The notes beneath the pieces are model-generated. The model was not told the origin of the DNA. It saw nothing but the letters and a program-made list of their open reading frames with translations, and searched no databases. The translations under genes and the position numbers were made by a program. 52,489 bases of DNA from Mariniphaga sp. Lineage in GTDB: Bacteria > Bacteroidota > Bacteroidia > Bacteroidales > Prolixibacteraceae. Location: positions 1 through 52,489 of the forward strand of contig JAHYIT010000020.1 of assembly GCA_019429205.1 (NCBI GenBank). Direction: 5' to 3'. Position 1 is the stretch's first letter, and every line of letters begins with the position of its first letter. Shown piece after piece: positions 17,879 through 26,626 of this stretch.

Positions 17879-19423
17879 ATGATGATACAAAAAAAGAAAA
17901 AGACTCAAGGAATTTTTCAACGATTGTTAAACTGGACCGAACGCGCTGGTAATGCACTGCCTCACCCTGCAACGCTATTTGCCTTGTTTGCATTGGGGGC
18001 TCTGGTCTTTTCACTGATTGGCCATTTGCTCGGATGGGAAGTTATTCACCCCGGTACAAAAGAAATTGTAAGGCCGGTTAACCTTCTTTCGAAAGATGGA
18101 GTCCATCGGATTTTGCTCGAGATGGTGGACAATTACACCGGATTTGCCCCACTTGGAATTGTAATGGTTGCTATGCTGGGTATTGGTATTGCCGAAAAAA
18201 GCGGACTTGTTCACACCGTCATTCGCTTGCTGGTTTTGAATTCGCCACGGCGCCTGCTGACTTTTGTTGTCGTTTTTACCGGTATTCTTTCCAACGTGGC
18301 TTCCGATATTGGCTACGTTTTGTTAATTCCTATGGCAGGTGTAATTTTCCTGGCTGTTGGCCGTCACCCCATTGCGGGAATGGCAGCAGCTTTTGCCGGC
18401 GTATCAGGCGGATTTAGCGCCAATCTGGTGTTGGGAACCATAGACCCATTGCTGGCCGGACTTTCAGAAGAAGGAGCCCAGATACTTGATCCCACATACC
18501 AGGTAAATCCCACGGCCAACTATTATTTTATGGTGGTATCAACCATAGTTATTGCTTTTGCCGGAACTTTTGTTACCGAGAAAATAGTGGAACCTCGTTT
18601 AGGTAAATACACCGGCGAGGTTCAGGAAACTGAAAATTCTTTTGAAAAATTGTCTAAAATTGAAAAGAAAGGGTTGTTGAGGGCTATGCTTGCATTTCTG
18701 GCGATTTTTGCCGTCACCATCATCGGTCTTATTCCTGAAAATGGTTTTTTCAGAGGTGAAGATGCCGGATTCCTGAGTTCACCATTGATTAAAGGTGTGG
18801 TTGCTATGCTCTTTATTACCGCTGGCGCTATGGGGCTGGCATACGGTTTTACTACCGGAAAATTTAAAAACGATGCCGATGTGATGAACGGCCTGGCGGG
18901 GTCCATGAAAACACTGGCAACTTACCTGGTTCTGGTGTTTTTTGCGGCGCAGTTTGTTGCTTATTTTAAATGGAGCAACCTGGGAATTATAATGGCCGTA
19001 AAAGGAGCCAATTTTCTGATGTCGGCCAACATCGGGCTCATTCCGCTAATGATTCTGTTTATTTTACTATCGGGGGCTATCAATATGCTTATGGGAAGCG
19101 CTTCGGCCAAATGGGCTATTTTGGCACCTATTTTTATTCCCATGTTTATGATAATGGGCTATTCGCCGGAATTATCGCAGGTGGTTTTTCGAATTGGCGA
19201 CAGCGTAACCAACGTTATTTCTCCTATGATGAGTTTTTTCGCATTAATTATTGCATTTTTTCAGAAATATGAACCAAAAACCGGAATTGGAACCATTGTG
19301 GCAGCTATGTTGCCTTATACAATGGTATTCACGGTAGCCTGGATTTTACTCTTAATAATTTGGCTGCTGATTGGAATACCTCTTGGTCCAGGTGCTGGTA
19401 TTCATTATCAAATTCCTTTATAA
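17879..19423 (+). CDS. AbgT-family transporter
   Basis: 514 residues with about eleven to thirteen hydrophobic segments. The N-terminal 'LNWTERAGNALPHPATLFA' and the conserved 'NVASDIGYVLLIPM' and 'GSASAKWAILAPIFIPM' are AbgT-family features. Characterised members import p-aminobenzoyl-glutamate or export sulfonamides, driven by the proton gradient. Adjacent ATGs at 17879 and 17882 are equally possible starts. It follows the nitroreductase by 52 bases on the same strand. No folate-salvage hydrolase (abgA/abgB) lies nearby, so import versus drug efflux is open. Confidence 0.9.
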   Translation: MMIQKKKKTQGIFQRLLNWTERAGNALPHPATLFALFALGALVFSLIGHLLGWEVIHPGTKEIVRPVNLLSKDGVHRILLEMVDNYTGFAPLGIVMVAMLGIGIAEKSGLVHTVIRLLVLNSPRRLLTFVVVFTGILSNVASDIGYVLLIPMAGVIFLAVGRHPIAGMAAAFAGVSGGFSANLVLGTIDPLLAGLSEEGAQILDPTYQVNPTANYYFMVVSTIVIAFAGTFVTEKIVEPRLGKYTGEVQETENSFEKLSKIEKKGLLRAMLAFLAIFAVTIIGLIPENGFFRGEDAGFLSSPLIKGVVAMLFITAGAMGLAYGFTTGKFKNDADVMNGLAGSMKTLATYLVLVFFAAQFVAYFKWSNLGIIMAVKGANFLMSANIGLIPLMILFILLSGAINMLMGSASAKWAILAPIFIPMFMIMGYSPELSQVVFRIGDSVTNVISPMMSFFALIIAFFQKYEPKTGIGTIVAAMLPYTMVFTVAWILLLIIWLLIGIPLGPGAGIHYQIPL

Positions 19424-19553
19424 CCTTAAATTCTTTATACCAGGATAGAAATTTCCAAATAATAATTTGGTGAAAACCAACAGGTATCATAAACACAATG
19501 AAGAAAAAAATCAATATTTTTCTTTAAGTGCCGAATCTGTTGAAATTCAGTAG

Positions 19554-20867
19554 TTAATCCTTCCCTCTGAAGAGGTGGAAAAATCCGCCTTTTCTTCTGG
19601 GTTCGTTATCGCGACCTCTGCCTTCAACAACGTAGTAGTAAACACCCGGGCTTGCAAAACGGCCGCCGGCAAGCCTTCCGTCCCAAACAGCGGCGGTGTA
19701 GGTGTCTTCAAAACCGCGAACATCATTGTTTTCATAAAAATGAATGCGTTTTCCCCACCGGTTAAAAATGGAAATTTTTATACTTTTCATCGACCAGTAT
19801 TTTACAACGAATAAATCGTTGGTACCATCGCCATTTGGCGTGAAAACGTTTGGCACAGCAACAAACGAAGTATCAACAATTATGTAGTCTTCGAGATAGA
19901 ATGTATCTACACAGGTATGGAATTCCGAAGTATTTTTAGCCACAAGCTTTACCATGTATGAACCTGAATTTTCGTAGGTATAAACCGGGTTTTGATCGTA
20001 AGCAACAATCATAATACTGTCGATGGGTTGCTGGGTACTTTCCGATTCTCTTTTTATATCGTCAAGACTACGGAAGAAAAACCATTCGTACAAACCCGGA
20101 TCTGCATTTTCCGACTGGTTGGTAAATGCAACGGTGAGCGGTGCTTCTCCCTGTTGCTGGTCAACAGAAAATTGTGCTTTGGTAACAATCGACTCGTAAA
20201 TAATTGTAAAATTGGTTTCGCAACCAAAAGCATCGTAAACCCTGAATGTATATTCCGTATCACTTGTTGGCGGGTCGAAAATTTGCGGATTGATAACTGT
20301 TGCAATGGTTGTTTGACCAAGTTTCCATTCTACCTGAATATTTTTAAAAACTTCCAGTTCAGCATTGTCAGCCAGGTCGTAATAAATCATGGGTGACGAA
20401 AGAAAAGAACCATTTAACCGGAATGATTCACAATCAGATTCGATAACTTCTGCCGTAGCCGAAATCCAGTTGTTAAAAACCCACGCCCGGTGAATTTCTG
20501 TGGTTTCTACCTGGGTTATAGTCACGCGATATCCTCCGTTTTCAAGAGAAGATATTGTGGATTCAAGGCTATCTGAACTTTCTGATGAATAAAATTCGAA
20601 CCCGGCAGTTTCCGGATTGTATTTTTCCCACAGAAATGTTTTTGTTCCTTCAAGTTTAGTTTGAACCTGCAAAGAGCCTGCATTTACTCCTTCTGTTTCG
20701 GCACAAAAAACAAAAATATTATCTGTTTCAGGAAATGTTGGATACGCCGTATTTGCCGTTGCTGCCGAACCGGGAGCCGTCAATTGTGCCTGAGCAGTTG
20801 CAAGGTTTAAAAAGAAAAACAGTAAAACGAATAAGGATATGTTGCCTTTGTTCTTCATAAAATTCAT
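19554..20867 (-). CDS. Secreted PKD-like protein with gliding-motility (CHU_C) C-terminal sorting domain
   Basis: 437 residues with a signal peptide (cleavage after AQAQ). Residues ~225-330 contain a PKD-like beta-sandwich ('QGEAPLTVAFTNQSENA', 'YTYENSGSYMVKLVA'). Residues ~340-430 are the CHU_C / T9SS type B sorting domain: 'VPNVFTPNGDGTNDLFVV', 'ISIFNRWGKRI', 'WDGR', 'PGVYYYVVEGRG'. Such proteins are carried across the outer membrane by the type IX system and held at the surface. There are two to three Ig-like regions in the N-terminal half. It is a single-gene unit. An adhesin role is inference. Confidence 0.88.
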   Translation of the reverse strand: MNFMKNKGNISLFVLLFFFLNLATAQAQLTAPGSAATANTAYPTFPETDNIFVFCAETEGVNAGSLQVQTKLEGTKTFLWEKYNPETAGFEFYSSESSDSLESTISSLENGGYRVTITQVETTEIHRAWVFNNWISATAEVIESDCESFRLNGSFLSSPMIYYDLADNAELEVFKNIQVEWKLGQTTIATVINPQIFDPPTSDTEYTFRVYDAFGCETNFTIIYESIVTKAQFSVDQQQGEAPLTVAFTNQSENADPGLYEWFFFRSLDDIKRESESTQQPIDSIMIVAYDQNPVYTYENSGSYMVKLVAKNTSEFHTCVDTFYLEDYIIVDTSFVAVPNVFTPNGDGTNDLFVVKYWSMKSIKISIFNRWGKRIHFYENNDVRGFEDTYTAAVWDGRLAGGRFASPGVYYYVVEGRGRDNEPRRKGGFFHLFRGKD

Positions 20868-20948
20868 TGATTCTTTGAGCTACAATATTAACGTATAATT
20901 TTTATTAAATTGTTTTACACTGTGCAAAAATCGCAGGGTGTACGCAAA

Positions 20949-21032
20949 GGAACCGTTCCTTTTACGGCATTTTATTGCGCCATGCTTTAGCTTGGCGATG
21001 ATGGAAGTAATCATCATTCAGAGCTTTAGCGG
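20949..21032 (+). repeat. Direct repeat copy A (~85 bp) in the 20868-21371 spacer
   Basis: The 504-base gap between the sorting-domain gene and the helicase has no credible gene. This copy begins 'GGAACCGTTCCTTTTACGGC', shares the core TTTATTGCGCCATG with copy B, and ends with ATCATTCAGAGCTTTAG. Similarity to copy B is roughly three quarters by eye. The sequence between the copies carries short palindromes such as GTCCgaaGGAC and CTCCtacGGAG. Confidence 0.6.
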
Positions 21033-21188
21033 TTAACTTCCAGCAACTTAACGGCTAAAGCCAGTTCTTTGTTATCAGGTATTCAATCACCGGGCTTTCC
21101 GAAGGTCCGAAGGACTCCTACGGAGAATCCCAATGGGAGAAGCCGCGGTGTAAAAATGGTGTAACAAGGCTGCCATTTCTTTTTTGTA

Positions 21189-21272
21189 AGAAACCGTTCT
21201 TTTTCCTGCACTTTATTGCGCCATGGTTAGCTCTTCGATGGTGGGTATATCTATCATTCTCAGCTTTAGTAT
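21189..21272 (+). repeat. Direct repeat copy B (~85 bp)
   Basis: The second copy of the element at 20949, in the same orientation: AGAAACCGTTCTTTTTCCTG, then CTTTATTGCGCCATG, then ATCATTCTCAGCTTTAG. A 71-codon reading frame opposite to it is made only of repeat sequence and is not a gene. Confidence 0.6.
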
Positions 21273-21337
21273 TTAGTTTTTTAACAAAGTTGTTAATAAA
21301 AGAAACGCCAAATATATGGAGACAGTAAAACAACTCC

Positions 21338-21345
21338 TATTTTTG
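21338..21345 (+). promoter_or_regulatory. Candidate -7 box (TATTTTTG) for the helicase gene
   Basis: An exact TAnnTTTG match 27 bases before the helicase ATG, just beyond repeat copy B. Confidence 0.4.
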
Positions 21346-21371
21346 TTTTTTCATTTTGAAATTGATTTTAA

Positions 21372-23711
21372 ATGATTTTGGATTACCTCAAAGATTTAAA
21401 CAAATCACAGCACGAGGCAGTGGTTTCAACCGAAGGCCCGGCACTGATTATTGCTGGTGCCGGTTCGGGAAAAACACGGGTGTTAACCTACCGTATTGCC
21501 CATTTGCTGAAGCAGGGGGCGCGGCCATCCTCAATTTTGGCGCTTACATTTACCAACAAAGCTGCCCGCGAAATGAAGGAACGCATTGCATCCGTGGTAG
21601 GCGAAAATACTGCACGCTACTTGTGGATGGGAACTTTTCATTCCATTTTTGCCCGTATTTTACGTGCCGAGCATGAAACAATTAATTACCCTTCGAATTT
21701 TACCATTTTTGATGCAGCCGACAGTAAAAGCCTCCTGAAAACCATTATCAAAAGTTTTCAGCTCGACGATAAAATGTATAAACCGGGAAGTGTTGCAGCT
21801 CGCATTTCCATGGCAAAAAATAACCTGATAACTCCGGCTGTTTACGCACAAAATGAGGAAATTCGTTTGGCAGACAAGGGAATGCGAATGCCTGCCATAT
21901 TGGAGATTTACAAGGAATATGTGAAACGATGCCGGCTTTCAGGTGCCATGGATTTCGATGATTTGCTGCTGAAAACCAACTTGCTTTTTCGCGATCATCC
22001 TGAAATTTTGGAAAAATACCAGCAACGTTTTGATTATGTGCTGGTGGATGAGTATCAGGACACCAACTTCGCCCAGTACCTGATTGTGAAAAAACTGGCT
22101 GCAAATCATCAAAATATATGTGTTGTTGGCGACGATGCCCAGAGCATTTATTCTTTCCGTGGGGCGCGAATCGAGAATATTCTCAGTTTTCAATCCGATT
22201 ATCCGGGCCATAAAATATTTAAGCTCGAACAAAATTACCGTTCCACACAAACCATTGTTAATGCGGCCAACAGTATTATTGCAAAAAACAAACGCCAAAT
22301 TCCCAAAACCATTTTTTCTGAAAATGACACGGGGAAAAACATCAGGGTTATTTCGGCTTTAACCGATAATGAAGAGGGTTTTTTGGTGGCCCAGGAAATT
22401 GCCGAAACACAGTTACGCGATCATTACAAGCACCAGGATTACGCTATTTTATACCGTACCAACGCGCAGTCGCGTATTTTTGAAGAGGCGCTTCGAAAAC
22501 GCAATATTCCCTACAAAATTTATGGCGGGCTCAGTTTTTATCAGCGGAAAGAGATTAAGGATTTGCTGGCTTATTTCAGGCTGGTAATCAATCCCTGGGA
22601 TAATGAAGCGTTAAAACGAATCATTAATTACCCGGCGCGGGGAATCGGACAAACCACGCTGAGCAAACTGGAAACGGCGGCTGTTGACGCTGAAACATCA
22701 ATCTGGAAAGTCATTACTGCACTTCCCAACGAAAATCAGGCAAATCTGAATAAGGGAACCATTACCAAAATATTACAGTTTGTTTCGATTATTCAGGAAT
22801 TTACCCGGATTGTAGCAGATGGAGATGCCTGGGAGGCAGCCAAAACCATTGCCCAACAAACAGGTATTTTAAAAGAATTGCACAGCGATAAATCACCCGA
22901 GGGGTTGAGCCGGCACGAAAACATTCAGGAGCTTTTAAATGGTATTCAGGAATTCAGTATTAATGCCTTGGAAGAAGGCCGTCCGGCAAAACTGGAAAAC
23001 TACCTGGAAGATGTGGCCTTGCTCACCGATCAGGATTCTGAAAAAGATGAAGATCGCGATAAAGTGACTTTGATGACCGTACATTCGGCCAAAGGTCTGG
23101 AATTTAAAAATGTGTTTGTAGTTGGGCTCGAAGAAAATTTGTTTCCTTCTGCACAGGCCGAGGAGAAAAAAACACCTGAAGCTTTGGAAGAGGAACGCCG
23201 GCTTTTTTATGTGGCGCTCACCCGCGCCAAAGAAAATGCATGGTTCAGTTACGCCAACCAGCGCTACCGATGGGGAAATCTTGAGTTTTGCTCGCCCAGC
23301 CGGTTTCTGCTCGAAATGGATGAACAGTACCTCGACGGAATGGTGGAAAATGGCCGGATGAGGCCGGCATCCCGTTCATCTTTCGTTGAACAGAACTTGC
23401 CTTCAGGTTACCGGGCCCGCTCGCTGGTCCGGCAGCAACAGGACAAACCTGTGCAGAAGCCCTGGCGACAAGATGTTTTTCGTAGGAAAGCCGAAAGCCA
23501 GAACGCGGGAACTTCCGAAAACGAAAACTTTTCTGGTGATGAACCGGAAAAAATTATGCAGGGAATGATGGTGGAGCATCAGCGATTTGGAATAGGAAAA
23601 GTGATAAAAATTGAAGGTGTTTCACCTAACAAAAAAGCTACTGTATTTTTTCAGAATGCAGGACAAAAGCAGTTGTTGCTGAAATTTGCCAAATTGAAAA
23701 TCAAAAGGTAA
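21372..23711 (+). CDS. uvrD: ATP-dependent DNA helicase UvrD/PcrA
   Basis: 779 residues, normal for a superfamily 1A 3'-5' helicase of nucleotide-excision and mismatch repair and replication restart. Seen motifs: Q-motif 'LNKSQHEAV', Walker A 'GAGSGKT' (residues 29-35), Walker B 'VDEYQDTN' (~225), motif III 'GDDAQSIYSFRGA', motif IV 'NYRSTQ', motif V 'TLMTVHSAKGLEF' and motif VI 'RRLFYVALTRAK'. The C-terminus has the PcrA-like Tudor fold that binds RNA polymerase ('MMVEHQRFGIGKVI'). It could equally be called pcrA. It starts the plus-strand run to DUF4290 and murA. Confidence 0.95.
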   Translation: MILDYLKDLNKSQHEAVVSTEGPALIIAGAGSGKTRVLTYRIAHLLKQGARPSSILALTFTNKAAREMKERIASVVGENTARYLWMGTFHSIFARILRAEHETINYPSNFTIFDAADSKSLLKTIIKSFQLDDKMYKPGSVAARISMAKNNLITPAVYAQNEEIRLADKGMRMPAILEIYKEYVKRCRLSGAMDFDDLLLKTNLLFRDHPEILEKYQQRFDYVLVDEYQDTNFAQYLIVKKLAANHQNICVVGDDAQSIYSFRGARIENILSFQSDYPGHKIFKLEQNYRSTQTIVNAANSIIAKNKRQIPKTIFSENDTGKNIRVISALTDNEEGFLVAQEIAETQLRDHYKHQDYAILYRTNAQSRIFEEALRKRNIPYKIYGGLSFYQRKEIKDLLAYFRLVINPWDNEALKRIINYPARGIGQTTLSKLETAAVDAETSIWKVITALPNENQANLNKGTITKILQFVSIIQEFTRIVADGDAWEAAKTIAQQTGILKELHSDKSPEGLSRHENIQELLNGIQEFSINALEEGRPAKLENYLEDVALLTDQDSEKDEDRDKVTLMTVHSAKGLEFKNVFVVGLEENLFPSAQAEEKKTPEALEEERRLFYVALTRAKENAWFSYANQRYRWGNLEFCSPSRFLLEMDEQYLDGMVENGRMRPASRSSFVEQNLPSGYRARSLVRQQQDKPVQKPWRQDVFRRKAESQNAGTSENENFSGDEPEKIMQGMMVEHQRFGIGKVIKIEGVSPNKKATVFFQNAGQKQLLLKFAKLKIKR

Positions 23712-23736
23712 AATTGAGACAACAAAATGTCAAAAA

Positions 23737-23766
23737 TTGCGTATTGCAAAGAAATCATTAGTTTTG
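23737..23766 (+). promoter_or_regulatory. Candidate promoter (TTG ... TAGTTTTG) for DUF4290-murA
   Basis: The -7 box TAGTTTTG (23759-23766) matches TAnnTTTG, with a TTG at 23737-23739 spaced 19 bases before it, the usual Bacteroidota geometry. It lies 68 bases before the DUF4290 start. Confidence 0.55.
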
Positions 23767-23834
23767 CACGTGGAAAATAGAAAAACCCTCAATTTTCCCA
23801 AAAATAAATTAGTTGTAAATAATTCATACAATTC

Positions 23835-24422
23835 ATGGACTACAATACGAAAAGAAAAAAACTCCCGATGCCGGAGTACGGCAGAAATATTCAGAACATG
23901 GTCGATCACCTGTTTACCTTAGAAGATCGGGAAAAACGAAACCAGTCGGCACAGGCTATAATCGATGTTATGGGGAATCTTTATCCTTATTTGCGCGACG
24001 TGGCCGAATACAAACATAAATTGTGGGATCACATAGCAATAATGTCCGATTTTAAACTCGATATTGATTATCCTTATGACCCGCCTTCCCCTGATATTTT
24101 AACTGAAAAACCGCATAGAGTCCCTTATAATCAATCTAATATAAAAGTGCGGCATTATGGGCTGATTACCCAAAAACTAATTGACAAGGCTATTGAAATG
24201 GAAGGTGAAGAACAACAAATTCTCATCGAACAGATTGCCAACCAAATGAAAAAACTTTATCAGGCATGGAATAAAGACTCGGTTGAAGATGAAAAAATTT
24301 TCATCGACCTGGAAGAACTCTCAGGGCACAAACTGAAAGTTTCAAGAGATATTCAACTTTCAGAAGTACGGGTAGCGCCACCACCCCTCCAGAATAAAAA
24401 GAAGAAAAAGAAAAGGAACTAA
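23835..24422 (+). CDS. DUF4290 family protein
   Basis: 195 residues of a Bacteroidota-restricted family of unknown function, recognised by 'MDYNTKRKKLPMPEYGRNIQ' and 'LRDVAEYKHKLWDHIAIMSD'. It looks soluble, largely helical, without signal peptide, and ends in a Lys-rich tail (KKKKKKRN). It is followed 15 bases later by murA; in this phylum the two are commonly neighbours, so a cell-envelope or division-related role is possible, but that is inference. Confidence 0.85.
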   Translation: MDYNTKRKKLPMPEYGRNIQNMVDHLFTLEDREKRNQSAQAIIDVMGNLYPYLRDVAEYKHKLWDHIAIMSDFKLDIDYPYDPPSPDILTEKPHRVPYNQSNIKVRHYGLITQKLIDKAIEMEGEEQQILIEQIANQMKKLYQAWNKDSVEDEKIFIDLEELSGHKLKVSRDIQLSEVRVAPPPLQNKKKKKKRN

Positions 24423-24437
24423 CTAACTTTACTTCAC

Positions 24438-25742
24438 ATGGCAACTTTTCTGGTTGAAGGTGGGAATTCACTAAAAGGAACTCTGGAACCTCAGGGAGCC
24501 AAAAACGAAGCACTTCAGGTTATTTGTGCCGTTCTGCTTACTACAGAAGATGTAACCATCGAAAATGTTCCTGAAATAAGCGATGTGTTAAAACTTGTCG
24601 AGATTTTGAAGGGGCTCGGCGTGGAAGTTGAACGGCTTCAAAAAGGTATTTTCAGGTTTAATTCAGCTAAAGTAAATATCGGTTATCTTAAAACCGAAAC
24701 TTATGCCAAACAAGCTTCCAGCTTAAGAGGTTCAGTGATGATTATTGGTTCGCTCCTTGCGCGCTTTGGACAGGGGTTTATTCCCCAGCCTGGAGGCGAT
24801 AAAATTGGCCGAAGGCGCATGGACACACATTTTACCGGCCTGCAAAAGTTAGGAGCGAATTTTCATTTCGATGCACAAAACAAATGGTATTCGGTTGAAG
24901 CCAAAAAACTACGGGGAGCCTACATGTTGCTCGAAGAGGCGTCTGTTACCGGTACGGCAAATATTGTACTGGCTGCTGTTTTGGCCGAAGGTATCACCAC
25001 CATTTACAATGCAGCCTGCGAACCATACTTGCAGCAACTTTGTAAAATGCTGGTATCTATGGGAGCCAAAATTTCCGGAATTGGTTCCAACCTGCTCACC
25101 ATTAACGGAGTAAATTCGCTGAGAGGATGTTCGCACCGGATTCTTCCCGACATGATTGAAGTAGGCAGCTTTATTGGATTGGCTGCACTGACAGCCTCAG
25201 AAATTACCATTAAAAATGTGGGTTTGGAACATTTGGGAATTATTCCGGACTCTTTCCGAAGACTGGGGATTCGGGTGGAGCAACACAAGGACAATTTGGT
25301 TGTGAAAGATACGCAACATTACGAAATTGAAAATTACATCGATGGTTCCATCATGACCATTTCTGATGCGCCATGGCCGGGCCTTACTCCTGACTTACTG
25401 AGCGTTTTCCTTGTAGTGGCTATCCAGGCAAAAGGCAGCGTTCTTATTCATCAGAAAATGTTTGAAAGCCGCCTGTTTTTTGTCGATAAAATTATTGATA
25501 TGGGTGCACAGATAATTCTTTGCGATCCGCACCGGGCAACGGTAATAGGATTGAACCGCGAACATTGTCTTCGCGCAACAAAAATGACTACCCCCGATAT
25601 CAGGGCAGGTATTGCATTGCTTATTGCAGCCCTTTCTGCAAAGGGAAAAAGTACCATTGATAATATTGAACAAATTGACCGCGGATACGAAAACATTGAA
25701 ACCCGCCTTAAACAAATCGGGGCAAAAATCACGCGTATTTAA
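24438..25742 (+). CDS. murA: UDP-N-acetylglucosamine 1-carboxyvinyltransferase
   Basis: First committed step of peptidoglycan synthesis: transfers enolpyruvate from PEP to UDP-GlcNAc in the cytoplasm. 434 residues. 'QGAKNEALQVICA' near the start carries the conserved Lys22-Asn23 equivalent, and the active-site loop is 'PQPGGDKIGRRRMDTH'. In E. coli the loop holds Cys115, the residue alkylated by fosfomycin; here it is Asp121. Natural Cys-to-Asp forms are active but fosfomycin-insensitive (known from Mycobacterium and Chlamydia). Cotranscribed with DUF4290. Confidence 0.95.
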   Translation: MATFLVEGGNSLKGTLEPQGAKNEALQVICAVLLTTEDVTIENVPEISDVLKLVEILKGLGVEVERLQKGIFRFNSAKVNIGYLKTETYAKQASSLRGSVMIIGSLLARFGQGFIPQPGGDKIGRRRMDTHFTGLQKLGANFHFDAQNKWYSVEAKKLRGAYMLLEEASVTGTANIVLAAVLAEGITTIYNAACEPYLQQLCKMLVSMGAKISGIGSNLLTINGVNSLRGCSHRILPDMIEVGSFIGLAALTASEITIKNVGLEHLGIIPDSFRRLGIRVEQHKDNLVVKDTQHYEIENYIDGSIMTISDAPWPGLTPDLLSVFLVVAIQAKGSVLIHQKMFESRLFFVDKIIDMGAQIILCDPHRATVIGLNREHCLRATKMTTPDIRAGIALLIAALSAKGKSTIDNIEQIDRGYENIETRLKQIGAKITRI

Positions 25743-25784
25743 AACCTTAAAAGTTTAGAAATGTTATGAATTAAAATTAAATTC

Positions 25785-25792
25785 TATTTTTG
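25785..25792 (+). promoter_or_regulatory. Candidate -7 box (TATTTTTG) for the thioredoxin-like gene
   Basis: An exact TAnnTTTG match 26 bases before the ATG. The weak upstream TTTAG at about 25754 could serve as the -33 element. Confidence 0.45.
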
Positions 25793-25818
25793 AACATTCA
25801 TTAAAATACAGAAAGGTT

Positions 25819-26334
25819 ATGAAAAAATTGATCTTATTCGCTGGCGTTTTAATTCTGGCAACCGGAATTTCCTTTGGCCAGCCAAAATTGGGAATTAACA
25901 TTGGAAATAAGGCACCCGAATTGATTGGGAAATCACCAAATGGCGAAACATATAAACTTTCGGATACGAAAGGAAAATTGGTATTGCTCGATTTTTGGGC
26001 AGGCTGGTGCGGACCATGCCGCCGTGAGAATCCAATAGTAGTGCAGGCTTACAAAAAGTACAAAGACAAAGATTTTTCCAATGGAAAAGGCTTTACCGTT
26101 TTTAGCGTTTCGCTTGATCGCACAGAAGAGCAGTGGGTAAAGGCAATTGCAACCGACAAGCTCGAATGGCCTTATCATATTAGTGATTTGAAATACTGGA
26201 GCTCTAAACATGCTGCCGTTTACGGGGTGCGAGGTATTCCCGATAATTTTTTAATTGATGAAAACGGGGTAATCATTGCACGGAAACTGCGTGGGCCAGC
26301 ACTGGAAGCTACTTTGGAAAAACTGGCCAAATAA
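25819..26334 (+). CDS. Exported TlpA-like thioredoxin-fold protein
   Basis: 171 residues with a signal peptide (cleavage near SFGQ). The AhpC/TlpA fold carries the redox pair in 'FWAGWCGPCRREN' (residues ~61-73) and the cis-Pro loop 'VRGIPDNFLIDENG'. It acts in the periplasm in thiol-disulfide exchange; the substrate is unknown. It is a stand-alone gene between murA and a palindromic element. A second protein of this type lies at 42.6-43.1 kb within the his operon. Confidence 0.9.
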   Translation: MKKLILFAGVLILATGISFGQPKLGINIGNKAPELIGKSPNGETYKLSDTKGKLVLLDFWAGWCGPCRRENPIVVQAYKKYKDKDFSNGKGFTVFSVSLDRTEEQWVKAIATDKLEWPYHISDLKYWSSKHAAVYGVRGIPDNFLIDENGVIIARKLRGPALEATLEKLAK

Positions 26335-26367
26335 CCTGAAATAATATTTTCGAATACTATTCTAAAA

Positions 26368-26508
26368 ACGGGATAAATTTATACATTTATGTAAGTTGGC
26401 AAAAAGCAATTGGTCCCGAGTAATCGGGAGCAAGTCATTTTGCCAACTGCACTTTTGCTCCCGAATGCTCGGGACCAACTAAATTTGGTTGGCACATTTT
26501 ATCCCGTG
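26368..26508 (+). repeat. 141-bp palindromic, MITE-like element
   Basis: Perfect 10-bp terminal inverted repeats ACGGGATAAA (26368-26377) and TTTATCCCGT (26499-26508) enclose nested palindromes. A 24-base arm at 26410-26433 is complementary at 21 of 24 positions to 26455-26478, and GTTGGCAAAA/TTTTGCCAAC lies at 26394-26447. Each 24-base arm also holds its own TCCCGA/TCGGGA hairpin. No ORF of note and no obvious target-site duplication. It fills most of the 292-base gap before grpE. Confidence 0.65.
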
Positions 26509-26522
26509 CGAAGTATATCTTT

Positions 26523-26574
26523 AGACACAAATTGGCATCCAACCTGCGGATTGGGTGTCAATTTGTCTTTTATA
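26523..26574 (+). terminator. Hairpin with T-rich tail upstream of grpE
   Basis: AGACaCAAATTG pairs with CAATTTGTCT around an inner CCAA/TTGG stem, followed by TTTTAT. It could terminate transcription from the thioredoxin-like gene or be a leader structure of the grpE transcript, which begins about 50 bases later. Confidence 0.5.
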
Positions 26575-26626
26575 CGTACATGGCAAATTTTTTGATTAAA
26601 CACATCGTATTTAAATAGAAAGAACT

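Noticed and set aside
21118-21333. 71-codon minus-strand frame upstream of the helicase
   Set aside because: It is made of the 85-bp repeat and its palindromes and has no protein-like pattern.
24438-25742. MurA as a pseudogene because the catalytic Cys is missing
   Set aside because: The frame is full length, and Asp at this position is an active natural variant; every other conserved loop is intact.
26410-26595. 61-codon frame before grpE
   Set aside because: It lies inside the 141-bp palindrome and the following hairpin; the codon pattern follows the inverted repeats.
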